From: Aureispira sp. CCB-QB1
GTDB lineage: Bacteria > Bacteroidota > Bacteroidia > Chitinophagales > Saprospiraceae
NCBI RefSeq assembly: GCF_000724545.1
Contig: NZ_JHBV01000013.1
Location: forward strand, 18,495 to 82,494
DNA: 64,000 bases
Reading direction: 5' to 3'
Under the pieces are notes generated by a model that did no database searches, was not told the origin of the DNA, and saw only the letters and a list, made by a program, of their open reading frames with translations. A program made the translations under genes and the position numbers. Below, in pieces: positions 9,149-18,141 of the stretch (its first letter is position 1; each line of letters opens with the position of its first letter).

Positions 9149-10090
9149 ATGGCTAGAAAAGAGACGTGCGTCATCATTGGGTCAGGACCTGCTGGATATA
9201 CAGCAGCAATTTACGCAGCTAGAGCAAATATGAAACCTGTTTTGTTTACAGGAAGTGAACCTGGAGGACAATTAATGATTACCAACGATGTAGAAAATTT
9301 TCCTGGTTACCCCAAAGGCATCATGGGCCCAGAAATGATGGAGGATTTGAAGCAACAAGCAATGCGTTTTGATACAGAGGTGAATGTTGGCGTTATGATA
9401 GAAAAAGTGGATTTCTCAGGTCCCGTACACAAACTTTGGACTGATGGTGGTGAAGAAATTCATGCAGATTCTGTTATTATTGCGACAGGGGCTTCTGCTA
9501 GGTACTTGGGCTTGGAGTCTGAGAAAAAATATATGAATAAAGGAGTTTCTGCTTGTGCCGTTTGTGATGGTTTTTTCTATAAAGGAAAAGAAGTTTGTAT
9601 CGTAGGTGGTGGAGATAGTGCTTGTGAAGAAGCAAGTTATTTGTCTAAGTTATGCCCAAAGGTACATATGTTTGTTCGTAGAGATGAGTTGCGTGCTTCC
9701 AAAATTATGCAAGAGCGTGTTCTTAATAACGATAAAATTCAAATCTATTGGAATACAGAAGTAGATGAAGTTTTGGGCGATGAGGAAGGTGTAACTGGTG
9801 TTCGTCTGGTTAATAATAAAACGAACGAAAAGCAAGAAATTAGCTTATGGGGATTTTTTGTAGCAATCGGGCACGTGCCGAATACGAAAATTTTTGAAGG
9901 TTGGTTAGAAATGGACAATACTGGATATTTGTTGACCAAAGCAGGTAGTACACATACCAACATAGATGGTGTATTTGCAAGTGGTGATGCTCAAGATAAA
10001 GATTATCGTCAAGCAGTGACTGCTGCAGGAACAGGTTGTATGGCTGCTTTAGATGCAGAGCGTTATTTAGCGGCAAAGGGATTGATATAA
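9149..10090 (+). CDS. trxB: thioredoxin-disulfide reductase
   Basis: A 313-residue flavoprotein that uses NADPH to reduce thioredoxin. The FAD-binding GSGPAGYTAA is at residues 12-21, the redox-active CAVC at about 135-138, the NADPH-binding GGGDSACEEA near 153, and the C-terminal FAD motif GVFASGDAQD near 272. The length is normal and every key residue is present. It is monocistronic, followed by a terminator, and preceded by a Bacteroidota-type -7 box. It would supply reducing power for the thioredoxin-dependent steps encoded elsewhere, for example arsenic methylation. Confidence 0.96.
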   Translation: MARKETCVIIGSGPAGYTAAIYAARANMKPVLFTGSEPGGQLMITNDVENFPGYPKGIMGPEMMEDLKQQAMRFDTEVNVGVMIEKVDFSGPVHKLWTDGGEEIHADSVIIATGASARYLGLESEKKYMNKGVSACAVCDGFFYKGKEVCIVGGGDSACEEASYLSKLCPKVHMFVRRDELRASKIMQERVLNNDKIQIYWNTEVDEVLGDEEGVTGVRLVNNKTNEKQEISLWGFFVAIGHVPNTKIFEGWLEMDNTGYLLTKAGSTHTNIDGVFASGDAQDKDYRQAVTAAGTGCMAALDAERYLAAKGLI

Positions 10091-10149
10091 TACAACTCGC
10101 ATAGATTTTATACAAAAAAAAGAAGCTATAGAGAATAGCTATAGAGAGG

Positions 10150-10182
10150 CTTCCAAAATTATTTTTTGGAGGTCTTTTTTTG
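10150..10182 (+). terminator. terminator after trxB
   Basis: TCCAAAA (10152-10158) pairs with TTTTGGA (10164-10170) and a run of seven T follows. A second small stem with GAAGCTATAG lies just upstream. Confidence 0.7.
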
Positions 10183-10340
10183 TTGGGTTGGTTTTAAAGA
10201 TATGCTTTACAGTTGGTTATGTAGAAGTAACTGATGAGAAAATTAGCAAGCAATTTATTTTTTGCGTATCATTGTGTCGTAATTAATCAAAATCCCAATG
10301 ATAACCTTTATCATTATAATCCTCCAATGTTTAAATTTCA

Positions 10341-10751
10341 ATGAAAGTCTTTAAATTTAGTTTGTTAGAGTGTTTTAAAGTGCGTAACCGAATTGCAGAA
10401 AATATTCTGTGGATGCTTTGTTTTGCTTTATGTAGTACTATTTGTTCATTTTCTACAATCGCATCGGATACAGGTGGAAATAAATTTGCTCAATTTCAAA
10501 TTGATGATGCATCTTCTGCTGCTGCGTACAAAAAAATAGAACATTATATTCGAGCGCAACCAGAAATTTTGAAAGTAAGTATTGACATAGAGACAGGAAT
10601 TGTATTTTGTTTGTTTGATGGAAATACTACTGTAGATGAAACTTCTTTTGCGCATTGGTTAACTCAAAAGCATTATACATTATCGTGTTATCGAGAAGGT
10701 GTCATTGGTGTTGACCCTATTCTAACTAAAGAAGAATTTGAATGTATGTAA
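10341..10751 (+). CDS. small membrane-anchored or secreted protein, HMA-like fold suspected
   Basis: A 136-residue protein that I do not recognise. One hydrophobic segment at about residues 22-42 (NILWMLCFALCSTICSFSTI) is a signal peptide or anchor. The rest (KIEHYIRAQPEILKVSIDIETGIVFCLFDG, then a helix and a strand) has the beta-alpha-beta pattern of a heavy-metal-associated domain, but without the metal-binding CxxC. Cysteines occur near the end (LSCYREG and a penultimate Cys). It has no operon partners; the region after it is gene-poor. Confidence 0.55.
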   Translation: MKVFKFSLLECFKVRNRIAENILWMLCFALCSTICSFSTIASDTGGNKFAQFQIDDASSAAAYKKIEHYIRAQPEILKVSIDIETGIVFCLFDGNTTVDETSFAHWLTQKHYTLSCYREGVIGVDPILTKEEFECM

Positions 10752-11449
10752 TGTTGTTGGGTGTATAGTTTAATATGTAATAAATTATTTGTCAGATAAT
10801 ATAGTATGAAATCGTAAAAACATATTAGAGTTTTATAACATTTTATTTTTTTTAAAAAAAACAAAATAAATGAAACAAATATGAACCTATTTATCGTATA
10901 AATAAAAAAGCACACTAATAAAGGAGTTTCATTTTTTACTTCAAAACTTCAATGGGATGAAGTTTTGTTGGCACACAAATTACACAATTACACACACACA
11001 CGTAACATACAGCCTCTTTTACTGTAACAAAGTCACTATCTATCTACTTATTAGCCATTAGAGTTTTATACTATTACAAAGTATTTTTGTTTTATACCAC
11101 CATTCCATTACAAAACAAAAACTACGAAATTTTATAGAAATAACATCAAAAACAATTTAGCCGAATTATTGAAACATTAAGGTGTTGAACACAACTTTAT
11201 TTAAGTAAGCTCCACATCTTTATGTTAAGAATAAACCAAAATCTCGCTGCAAATGTATATGGCTATAAATGGTCATATACGTCAAAAATTAATCAATTAG
11301 AGGTGTGCGTTGGGTGACAAATAAACTACCTTGGCTATAGTGAAATAGTATATATTTAGGAGTAGTTTATTTGTCCCCAATACCTACGAGAAAATAATTC
11401 ATATCCTTGTTTAAGGACATATATCAATACACAATAGTTCATTTAGGAG
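10752..11449. other. gene-poor region before a structured stretch
   Basis: No convincing coding frame. A perfect 10-bp hairpin lies at 10942-10967 (CAAAACTTCA / TGAAGTTTTG), a CA-rich run around 10980-11005, and a 14-bp inverted repeat at 11316-11375 that is listed separately. Confidence 0.5.
11316..11375. repeat. 14-bp perfect inverted repeat
   Basis: GACAAATAAACTAC (11316-11329) and GTAGTTTATTTGTC (11362-11375) are perfect reverse complements 32 bp apart, with G and C runs just outside extending the match. It could be a stem-loop, a MITE-like remnant or an operator. Confidence 0.6.
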
Positions 11450-11809
11450 GAGGGATGCAGGGAGAGAGCAAGGGCTGATCTTGGGGAGGATTAGGATAAC
11501 TTGCTCATTTTCTCATCCCTCAATGAAGCCATCAGTAGTTTGTTTAACCAATTTTAACCTGTTTAAGCAGACGATTTATATATATTGTTACATCAGTAGT
11601 TTGTATTCATCATCCATAGTATTGCACGGTATCTTTTGAAATAGAACGATACCAGTGACAAACTACTAATTTGAGGAGAGGTTTTTTGTGAAAATCCATA
11701 ACCAATAAGAGATTTTACCTCCCTCAAGCAGCAAGAAACAGCTCTATCTGTCAGCTGTTTCAAGATTTCTTTCGACACTCAGGCTTCTCAGTTGCCTGAG
11801 TGTTTTTTT
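11450..11809 (+). ncRNA. candidate structured RNA ending in an intrinsic terminator
   Basis: Five hairpins follow one another without a plausible gene: GAGGGATG/CATCCCTC (11450-11521) with an inner GAGCAAG/CTTGCTC; AGTAGTTTGT/ACAAACTACT (about 11594-11667) with inner GGTATC/GATACC; GAGG-A-GAGGT paired with ACCTCCCTC (11673-11725); GAAACAGCT/AGCTGTTTC (11735-11761); and the terminator stem. The T-run exists only on the plus strand although no plus-strand gene is present, so something non-coding seems to be transcribed here. I could not match it to tmRNA, RNase P RNA, SRP RNA or a known 6S RNA pattern. Part of it may instead be palindromic repeat elements. Confidence 0.35.
11775..11809 (+). terminator. 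strong rho-independent terminator with no upstream gene
   Basis: ACACTCAGGC (11775-11784) and GCCTGAGTGT (11794-11803) form a perfect 10-bp stem with a 9-nt loop, followed by seven T on the plus strand. The last bases overlap the stop codon of the convergent HNH gene. Confidence 0.85.
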
Positions 11810-12695
11810 ATAGCCATTCCAAAGTTTCTGGCACCTGCTGAAATAGGTTATCAAGGACTGTAATGGTTGTTGCTTGTCGTTGCATTTCTCGCCAAACGGT
11901 AGGATGTGCTTGATTGATAAGTTGCTGTTGCAAATTTAAACTGGCACAACTTTTTTGCGCCTCCAACGAAAAGGTTTGAAAATATTTGGAAGGAGTAAAT
12001 AGTTGATAGAGTTGCTCAAGAGAAGAACAAGATTGAATATCTATATATTGTTGTAGCAAGGTTTGGTAATTTTGATAAGCCTGCAATCGGTTTTTTACTA
12101 ATCCGTCTCGGGTGTTAAGTTGCAATGTCTCAATAGTATAAGCAGCGCGCTTGTAAGCTCTGGTTTGTTTGTTTGTAGCTTTGGGATAGAACAAACCACT
12201 GTGTAAGTCCAATTGTAAATAATCTAAGGGATTCTCTGTTCTAGGATTAATAAAAACGGCATCCTCATTAGGAGGGGGAATAAATTGGTAGTCTTTGACT
12301 AAGTTGATGACTTTGGCAGAATCAGGTGTTTTGAAGATTTTAAATTGTGAAACTTTGTGCTTGCCATTGCATTGTTTGCAAGTCCATAGGTAGTTTTCCC
12401 ACACAAATGTTTTGTTAGGATACAAGCCTCTAGGGTAAATATGCTCAATAGTAGTTCCTATATTGGCTTCACAGTAATTGCAATAATTATTAGTGCCAAT
12501 AGCAATTTTTTGAAGCTCCTTTTCTACTCGATTAAAAGCTGCTTTTTGAGCATTGGTCTTTTTTTTATTTTGCCAAAGTACTTTAGCTTGTTTTACTTTT
12601 GTTTTGTAATCAGGTAAGGCATCAATATCTTTTTGTAATTTTTGTAGATGATTGAGGATACCTTTGCGTATGGTAGTTGGATTGGTTTTTATCAT
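11808..12695 (-). CDS. HNH endonuclease family protein (TIGR02646 / PtuB-like)
   Basis: A 295-residue protein with an HNH-type zinc-bound nuclease motif: CxxC at residues 72 and 75, EHIYPRG with His85, ENYLW with Asn101, and a second CxxC at 106 and 109. This pattern is the TIGR02646 group, which includes PtuB of the Septu anti-phage system and the HNH subunit of some retrons. Here I see neither a PtuA-like ATPase nor a reverse transcriptase beside it, so it is an orphan. The N-terminal part (IRKGILNHLQKLQKDIDALPDYKTKV) is helical; the last 130 residues are helical and Gln-rich. It may be a defence remnant or a stand-alone nuclease. Confidence 0.7.
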   Translation of the reverse strand: MIKTNPTTIRKGILNHLQKLQKDIDALPDYKTKVKQAKVLWQNKKKTNAQKAAFNRVEKELQKIAIGTNNYCNYCEANIGTTIEHIYPRGLYPNKTFVWENYLWTCKQCNGKHKVSQFKIFKTPDSAKVINLVKDYQFIPPPNEDAVFINPRTENPLDYLQLDLHSGLFYPKATNKQTRAYKRAAYTIETLQLNTRDGLVKNRLQAYQNYQTLLQQYIDIQSCSSLEQLYQLFTPSKYFQTFSLEAQKSCASLNLQQQLINQAHPTVWREMQRQATTITVLDNLFQQVPETLEWL

Positions 12696-12727
12696 AGAAT
12701 AAGAAATGACAGCTTGAAGTTACTGCG

Positions 12728-12765
12728 CAAAAAAACAAAAGGAGTAGCTTTTGCCACTCCTTTTG
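12728..12765 (-). terminator. terminator of the carboxylase gene
   Basis: CAAAAGGAGT (12736-12745) pairs with ACTCCTTTTG (12756-12765); on the minus strand a T-run follows. It ends the transcript of the acyl-CoA carboxylase gene before the HNH gene. Confidence 0.8.
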
Positions 12766-12779
12766 GTAATATGTATAGC

Positions 12780-14321
12780 TTACAAAGGCAAATTACCATG
12801 TTTTTTACGAGGCAATTGATCTACTTTGTTTTCTAACATCTTGAAGGCTCGAATTAATTTTTGTCTAGTTTGGTTGGGCTCGATCACCTCATCCACAAAG
12901 CCACGGAAAGCAGCGCGATAAGGATCTGCAAATTTGTCTGCATATTCAGCTTCTTTTTCTGCTAGTTTAGCCTCAGGATCGGCAGCATTTTTAATCTCAT
13001 TTCTGAAAATAATTTCACTAGCTCCTTTGGCTCCCATCACGGCAATTTCCGCAGAAGGCCAAGCATAATTCATGTCTGCTCCAATGTGTTTAGAGTTCAT
13101 TACGTCATAAGCACCACCATACGCTTTTCTTGTGATAACCGTAATTCTTGGAACAGTCGCTTCACAGAATGCATACAATAACTTGGCTCCATTCGTAATA
13201 ATGCCATTCCATTCTTGGTCGGTACCAGGCAAGAAACCAGGAACATCTTCCAAAACTAATAGAGGAATGTTAAAGCTATCACAGAAACGGACAAAACGTC
13301 CGCCTTTTCTAGAGCAATCTACATCCAAACAACCTGCTAAAATCATTGGATTGTTGGCAACAACTCCAATTGATCGACCTCCTAAGCGAGCGAAACCAAC
13401 AATAATATTTTCGGCATAGTCTTTATTAACCTCGTAAAAGGAATCTCCATCTACAATTTCGTGAATGACTGAACGCATATCATAAGGTACGTTGGCACTA
13501 TCAGGAAGAATCGTATCTAGGGCTGTACGCGTTTCATCACTAGGCGTGTAGGCTAAGCGAGGCGTTTCCTCTTCACAGTTTTGAGGAATATAAGAAAGCA
13601 ACTTTTTTAATTGATTGATGCAGTCAATATCATTGGCAGCTGTAAAATGGGTCACTCCAGATTTTGTAGCATGAGTCATGGCTCCTCCTAACTCTTCAGA
13701 AGTAACATCTTCATTTGTTACAGTCTTAACAACATTAGGACCTGTAATAAACATATAAGAGGTGTTCTCTACCATATAAATAAAATCTGTAATGGCAGGA
13801 GAATAAACAGCACCACCAGCACAAGGTCCCATGATGGCTGAAATTTGAGGAATAACACCCGATGCTCTTGTATTTCTATAAAAAATATCAGCATAGCCTC
13901 CAAGAGACTGAACACCTTCTTGAATACGAGCTCCGCCAGAGTCATTCAAGCCAATTATTGGCGCTCCATTACGCAAGGCCATGTCCATTAATTTGCATAT
14001 TTTTTCTGCATGGGTTTCGGACAATGATCCTCCAAAAACAGTAAAGTCTTGTGCAAATACATAAATCAATCGACCATTTACAGTCCCGTATCCTGTTACT
14101 ACACCATCGCCATAATATTTTTGTTTTTCCATTCCAAAATCGACACAACGATGGGTAACTAGCATACCAATTTCTTCAAAAGAACCTTCATCTAACAAGA
14201 AGTGAATACGCTCTCTAGCGGTCAACTTCCCTTTTTCATGTTGTTTTTCTATTCTTTTTTCGCCACCACCTAATTTGGCTTCGGCTACTTTATTAGCTAG
14301 TTTCTCAAACTTATCTTGCAT
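12780..14321 (-). CDS. pccB: acyl-CoA carboxylase beta subunit (propionyl-CoA carboxylase / methylmalonyl-CoA decarboxylase type)
   Basis: A 513-residue carboxyltransferase that moves a carboxyl group between carboxybiotin and propionyl-CoA (or a similar acyl-CoA). The two crotonase-like halves show the oxyanion-hole glycines in [17 protein letters not shown] and [12 protein letters not shown] in the first half, and [12 protein letters not shown] with [15 protein letters not shown] in the second. Length and motifs match PccB/MmdA. It is monocistronic here, with no biotin carboxylase or carrier gene beside it, so the partner subunits must be encoded elsewhere; the biotin ligase at 6 kb would charge them. 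Substrate choice between propionyl- and methylmalonyl-CoA cannot be told from sequence alone. Confidence 0.9.
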   Translation of the reverse strand: MQDKFEKLANKVAEAKLGGGEKRIEKQHEKGKLTARERIHFLLDEGSFEEIGMLVTHRCVDFGMEKQKYYGDGVVTGYGTVNGRLIYVFAQDFTVFGGSLSETHAEKICKLMDMALRNGAPIIGLNDSGGARIQEGVQSLGGYADIFYRNTRASGVIPQISAIMGPCAGGAVYSPAITDFIYMVENTSYMFITGPNVVKTVTNEDVTSEELGGAMTHATKSGVTHFTAANDIDCINQLKKLLSYIPQNCEEETPRLAYTPSDETRTALDTILPDSANVPYDMRSVIHEIVDGDSFYEVNKDYAENIIVGFARLGGRSIGVVANNPMILAGCLDVDCSRKGGRFVRFCDSFNIPLLVLEDVPGFLPGTDQEWNGIITNGAKLLYAFCEATVPRITVITRKAYGGAYDVMNSKHIGADMNYAWPSAEIAVMGAKGASEIIFRNEIKNAADPEAKLAEKEAEYADKFADPYRAAFRGFVDEVIEPNQTRQKLIRAFKMLENKVDQLPRKKHGNLPL

Positions 14322-15067
14322 GTTTAGAATGATTATAACGTGTCGAAATATTTTGTGATTTTACACCAACAAAGTTTGATTTTTTATAGCAAAAAACCAA
14401 AGCAATTTAGCAATAAATATAACGCAAGATAATTATTTATCTCAAAATAAAATACTAATCTACATGAGTTGAATAGAATATGTTGAACGTTTGACTCATG
14501 CTGGAGTGATTGTAATGTTATCTGTTAGTTAGAAGAATGGCTTCTATAATCGTTTGGGAATCTCTAAACCTCTTGGAGTTCTATGGTATTAATAGTTCGT
14601 TGAAAGTAAAAATAATACAAAAGTTATCGGTCACAATGCTAAGGGAATCAATAAGAAATAGTGCTCTAGGTAGCATATAGAACGAGTCGTATTAGAGCAA
14701 ACTACGAATCAAAATTTCAAACGTTTTTATTTACTTCGTGTCATAAATACTTCCTTTTTTCTCTTTTTTTCTTACCTTAATATGGTCTTCCCTTGTTAAA
14801 TTTCAAATTTATGACCATTTGCTATTACCCAAACACAAACAAAGATATAGTAAGGTCTATTACTACCACATTCTAAGCTTACTTCTTTGTACTCCTGTTG
14901 CATCTTGATTATGACAAAAATATGCATTCTTATAAAGCTCAAAACCTAAATTCAGAAACATCGTTACTGTGGTTTTTTAGGTTGTTAGAACTACATAATA
15001 GAATGGTTTTTTGAATCAGAAAAAAGAACAATGAGCAAACAAAGGAAGTAATAAATTTAATAGCAAT
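14322..15067. other. long intergenic region without genes
   Basis: About 750 bp of AT-rich DNA with no credible frame. It has a CATGAGT/ACTCATG inverted repeat at 14463-14500, a TGCTCTA/TAGAGCA inverted repeat around 14662-14698, and AATAGTTCGTTGAAAG near 14591, which resembles the end of the palindromic element at 8931-8985. Confidence 0.45.
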
Positions 15068-16615
15068 ATGAAAGTTATAGGTATCATTTGCCTGCTTTTT
15101 GTTAGCACTACTATATGGGCTCAATATGAAAATAAAGAGCAAGGTTCTAGGATTTTTTACAACCTAGAAGAAGCGCTGCAAACACCTAAAAAGGTGTTCA
15201 AATTATATTTGGAGCATGATAACTTAGAGGAATTACCTGAAAGAATTGTTGAGTTAACAGAGTTGAGAGAATTACAACTTGGGGGCAATCCAGATCTAAA
15301 TTGGGAATTTACGTTTCGTTTGCTAGGACAGTTGCCTCAATTAGAGAAGTTAAGTCTTAGTGAAAATAAAATCAAGAACCTCCCTGCTGCTGTTGTTAAA
15401 CTTCAAGCATTAAAGACGCTTATTCTGGTCGATAATCCAGATTTAGAGTGGCAGCAAGTTTTTAATTACTTGGGACAGTTGCCTCAATTAGAAACATTGG
15501 ATATTGGTAATAATAAGATCAAAGATTTGCCCCCCAATGTCAAAAAATTGCTTGCTATAAAGAAGTTGTTTTTATGGAATAATCAAATGATTAATTTACC
15601 TCCAACGATTGGAAGTTTAACAACCTTAGAAGAACTAGATTTATCCAACAATCAACTAAGACGTTTAACTTCTACCATCAATCAACTAAAAAACCTTCAG
15701 CGACTTTATCTTTGGAACAATCATTTGACAGAGCTTCCAGATGAATTAGGAAAGCTGAAAAACTTAGAAATGTTGAATTTGGGTGGGAATAATTTGACAA
15801 CTCTACCAACAACTATATACCAACTAAGAAAACTGAAAAACCTAGGGTTAGCATACAATGATTTGCTATATTTTCCTAAAAAATTCTCCAAATTAAAAAA
15901 CTTGCGAAGTTTGGATTTGGAAGGAAATCCGAACTTAAATTGGGTATCTGTTTTTGCTAAGCCTGAGCAGCTAAAAGAATTGGCGGTATTAAATTTAATT
16001 AATAACCAACTGATTGATCTACCCCTCAATATAGATCGTTTGCCTAATCTACAAGTGCTTGATATAAAACAGAATCCAGATATTAACTGGCGTTCAGCCT
16101 TTATACAATTGGCTGCTGTAGAGAGTTTACAGCAATTGGATATTTCTAATAATAACATACAGGATTTGCCGTCAGAAATTACTTCTATCAAAAATTTAAA
16201 ATACTTGCATTTGGGGTCCAATCCAAGCTTGAAGTGGAAGGAAGCTTTTTATAGTATTTCCAAGCTTAAAAGCTTAGAGACTCTAATTTTGAGTAGCAAC
16301 GAATTAAAAGAATTGGCAAGAGAAATCAACCAACTAACCAATTTAAAAGAGCTTGAATTGGGAAATAACCCTGCTTTAGATTTAGACGATTTGTTTGAAA
16401 CGCTTTCATCCATGCATAATCTAGAAACACTTAGTTTGATAGACAACAAAATTTCTCAAGTTTCTTTATCTATTGGAAAATTAAAACATTTAAAAGTACT
16501 CCATTTTTGGATGAATGAGATTCATTTAAATTCATCGGAGCATAAGAGTATACAAAGCTTGTTGCCTAAAACAAGCATTATTTATATGCCTCGATATTTG
16601 TCAACTGTGCGCTAA
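15068..16615 (+). CDS. secreted leucine-rich-repeat protein
   Basis: A 515-residue protein with a signal peptide (MKVIGIICLLFVSTTIWAQ) followed almost entirely by leucine-rich repeats of about 23-25 residues. Typical units read LETLDIGNNKIKDLPPNVKKL and LEELDLSNNQLRRLTSTINQL, i.e. the bacterial/Shoc2-like consensus. Several repeats are longer and carry NPDLNW or NPSLKW inserts (near 15285, 15430, 15930, 16075 and 16215), giving an alternating long and short pattern. There is no membrane segment and no T9SS sorting domain, so it is probably periplasmic or outer-membrane associated by other means. A role in protein binding is inferred from the fold. Confidence 0.85.
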   Translation: MKVIGIICLLFVSTTIWAQYENKEQGSRIFYNLEEALQTPKKVFKLYLEHDNLEELPERIVELTELRELQLGGNPDLNWEFTFRLLGQLPQLEKLSLSENKIKNLPAAVVKLQALKTLILVDNPDLEWQQVFNYLGQLPQLETLDIGNNKIKDLPPNVKKLLAIKKLFLWNNQMINLPPTIGSLTTLEELDLSNNQLRRLTSTINQLKNLQRLYLWNNHLTELPDELGKLKNLEMLNLGGNNLTTLPTTIYQLRKLKNLGLAYNDLLYFPKKFSKLKNLRSLDLEGNPNLNWVSVFAKPEQLKELAVLNLINNQLIDLPLNIDRLPNLQVLDIKQNPDINWRSAFIQLAAVESLQQLDISNNNIQDLPSEITSIKNLKYLHLGSNPSLKWKEAFYSISKLKSLETLILSSNELKELAREINQLTNLKELELGNNPALDLDDLFETLSSMHNLETLSLIDNKISQVSLSIGKLKHLKVLHFWMNEIHLNSSEHKSIQSLLPKTSIIYMPRYLSTVR

Positions 16616-16650
16616 CTTTTCTGAACAATTATAAATACAAACCATATCTT

Positions 16651-17193
16651 ATGTGGAATCAAGATATTTATCTTCAAACATTGTTATTTGCAGGGCATGC
16701 ACACCGAAAGCAAAAAGTACCTGCCTCTGAAATGTCTTATGTAGTGCACATCACGAATGTAGCCATGGAAGTAGCCAATGCATTGGTTCAACATCCGAGT
16801 GACGATTGGGATGGAACTTTTGCCATACAGTGTGCGTTATTGCATGATACTATTGAAGATACCGAAGTAGAATACGAAGATTTAGTAGCAGAGTTTGGTT
16901 CTCAAATTGCGGCAGGTGTTTTGGCCTTAACCAAAAATCAGAAATTACCAAAAGAGGTTCAAATGGCAGATAGTTTGGCTCGAATTGTAGCACAAGGAAA
17001 AGAAGTTCGAATCGTTAAAATGGCAGACCGAATCAATAATTTGCAAAAACCTCCCAAGCATTGGGATACTGCCAAAATGAAACGTTACCAGAAAGAAGCA
17101 GTGTTGATTTTAGAGCAGCTGGGAGGCATACACCCTTATATTGAAGCTCGTTTAAAACAAAAAATTGACGACTATAAACAATATTTTGAATAA
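16651..17193 (+). CDS. HD-domain hydrolase, small alarmone hydrolase-like
   Basis: A 180-residue HD protein related to the hydrolase half of RelA/SpoT and to metazoan MESH1. Metal and substrate motifs are in place: HRKQKVPASEMSYVVH at residues 18-33, the HD pair at 65-66, the ED pair at 69-70 (HDTIEDT) and MADRINNL near 127. It has no synthetase or regulatory domains and so is likely a stand-alone (p)ppGpp or NADPH phosphohydrolase. It starts 35 bp after the LRR gene and is followed 65 bp later by the sirtuin gene, so the three could be co-transcribed. Confidence 0.85.
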   Translation: MWNQDIYLQTLLFAGHAHRKQKVPASEMSYVVHITNVAMEVANALVQHPSDDWDGTFAIQCALLHDTIEDTEVEYEDLVAEFGSQIAAGVLALTKNQKLPKEVQMADSLARIVAQGKEVRIVKMADRINNLQKPPKHWDTAKMKRYQKEAVLILEQLGGIHPYIEARLKQKIDDYKQYFE

Positions 17194-17258
17194 GAGATTT
17201 TGGAATAAGCGGTTCTATTTTAGGTAACTATTACAACGTAAAATATAGCGAAAAAGCA

Positions 17259-17942
17259 ATGAAAAAGAAAAAAATAGTGGTTCTGACAGGAGCAGGAATT
17301 AGTGCTGAAAGTGGTATCCAAACCTTTAGAGATGCAGATGGTTTGTGGGAAGGACACGATGTAATGGAAGTGGCATCTCCACAAGGATGGAACAAAAACC
17401 AAGAGTTGGTATTAAATTTTTACAATCAACGCCGTGCGCAGTTGCATACTGTGAAACCGAATGAGGCGCACAAGGCTTTGGCAGAGTTAGAGCAAAAATA
17501 TGAGGTGTGTATTATTACACAAAATGTTGATGATTTACACGAACGTGGTGGTTCTTCTAGAGTGGTGCATCTGCATGGAGAACTCAAAAAAGTACGCAGT
17601 ACTTTAGACGAAAACTTGGTGTATGATTGGGAAAAGGATGTACGCTTAGGCGATAAATGCGATAAAGGAGGGCAATTAAGACCACACATTGTATGGTTTG
17701 GTGAAGCCGTACCTTTAATCGAGGTGGCTACTCAAATTTGTGGGATTGCAGATATTTTTATCATTGTTGGCACATCCATGCAAGTTTATCCCGCTGCTGG
17801 TTTGGTGAATTTTGTAGACGATGAGGTGCCAAAGTATTTTATTGATCCCAATCCTGCTGCTGTCAATGTGCCTAATTTAAGAGTCATTGCAGATAAAGCA
17901 TCTACTGGAGTACGAAATTTGGTGAATGAATTGATGCAGTAA
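17259..17942 (+). CDS. cobB: NAD-dependent protein deacylase, class III sirtuin (CobB type)
   Basis: A 227-residue SIR2 enzyme that removes acyl groups from lysines using NAD. The NAD site is GAGISAESGIQTFRDADGLW (residues 11-30), then TQNVDDLHERGG (88-98) and the catalytic His106 in HLHGE. Tyr55 and Arg58 (FYNQRR) form the YxxR pair that binds the acid group of succinyl- or malonyl-lysine, so desuccinylase-type activity is likely. The zinc module is degenerate: only one cysteine (GDKCDKGG, Cys134) remains of the usual four, as in some Bacteroidota homologues. The protein may therefore lack structural zinc. Confidence 0.88.
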   Translation: MKKKKIVVLTGAGISAESGIQTFRDADGLWEGHDVMEVASPQGWNKNQELVLNFYNQRRAQLHTVKPNEAHKALAELEQKYEVCIITQNVDDLHERGGSSRVVHLHGELKKVRSTLDENLVYDWEKDVRLGDKCDKGGQLRPHIVWFGEAVPLIEVATQICGIADIFIIVGTSMQVYPAAGLVNFVDDEVPKYFIDPNPAAVNVPNLRVIADKASTGVRNLVNELMQ

Positions 17943-18065
17943 GGTAAGTTAAAAAGCAATCAATGTATATGCTGTTTTGTAGTTGTTTGACTTTATCTAA
18001 TGATTGGCTTAAAAATGAAAAGAACTTCGCCATCTCTGGATTTTATTTTCTTATGTTTGTAGAAC

Positions 18066-18087
18066 TAGTTAGCCATATAGCTAACTA
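18066..18087. promoter_or_regulatory. 8-bp perfect palindrome upstream of the Nudix gene
   Basis: TAGTTAGC and GCTAACTA flank CATATA, 55 bp before the Nudix start. No T-run follows, so it is not a terminator; it could be an operator or an mRNA leader hairpin. Confidence 0.35.
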
Positions 18088-18141
18088 TGAGATAATATTA
18101 GAGAGACTAATATAGACTTATTGGACTGTTTAAACATTCTT

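Noticed and set aside
11593..11778. 61-residue minus-strand frame
   Set aside because: It runs through the hairpins of the candidate RNA and shows no protein family character.
11450..11809. tmRNA, RNase P RNA, SRP RNA or retron msr-msd
   Set aside because: No tRNA-like ends, no RNase P core motif, no SRP tetraloop and no reverse transcriptase are visible, so I left the RNA unassigned.
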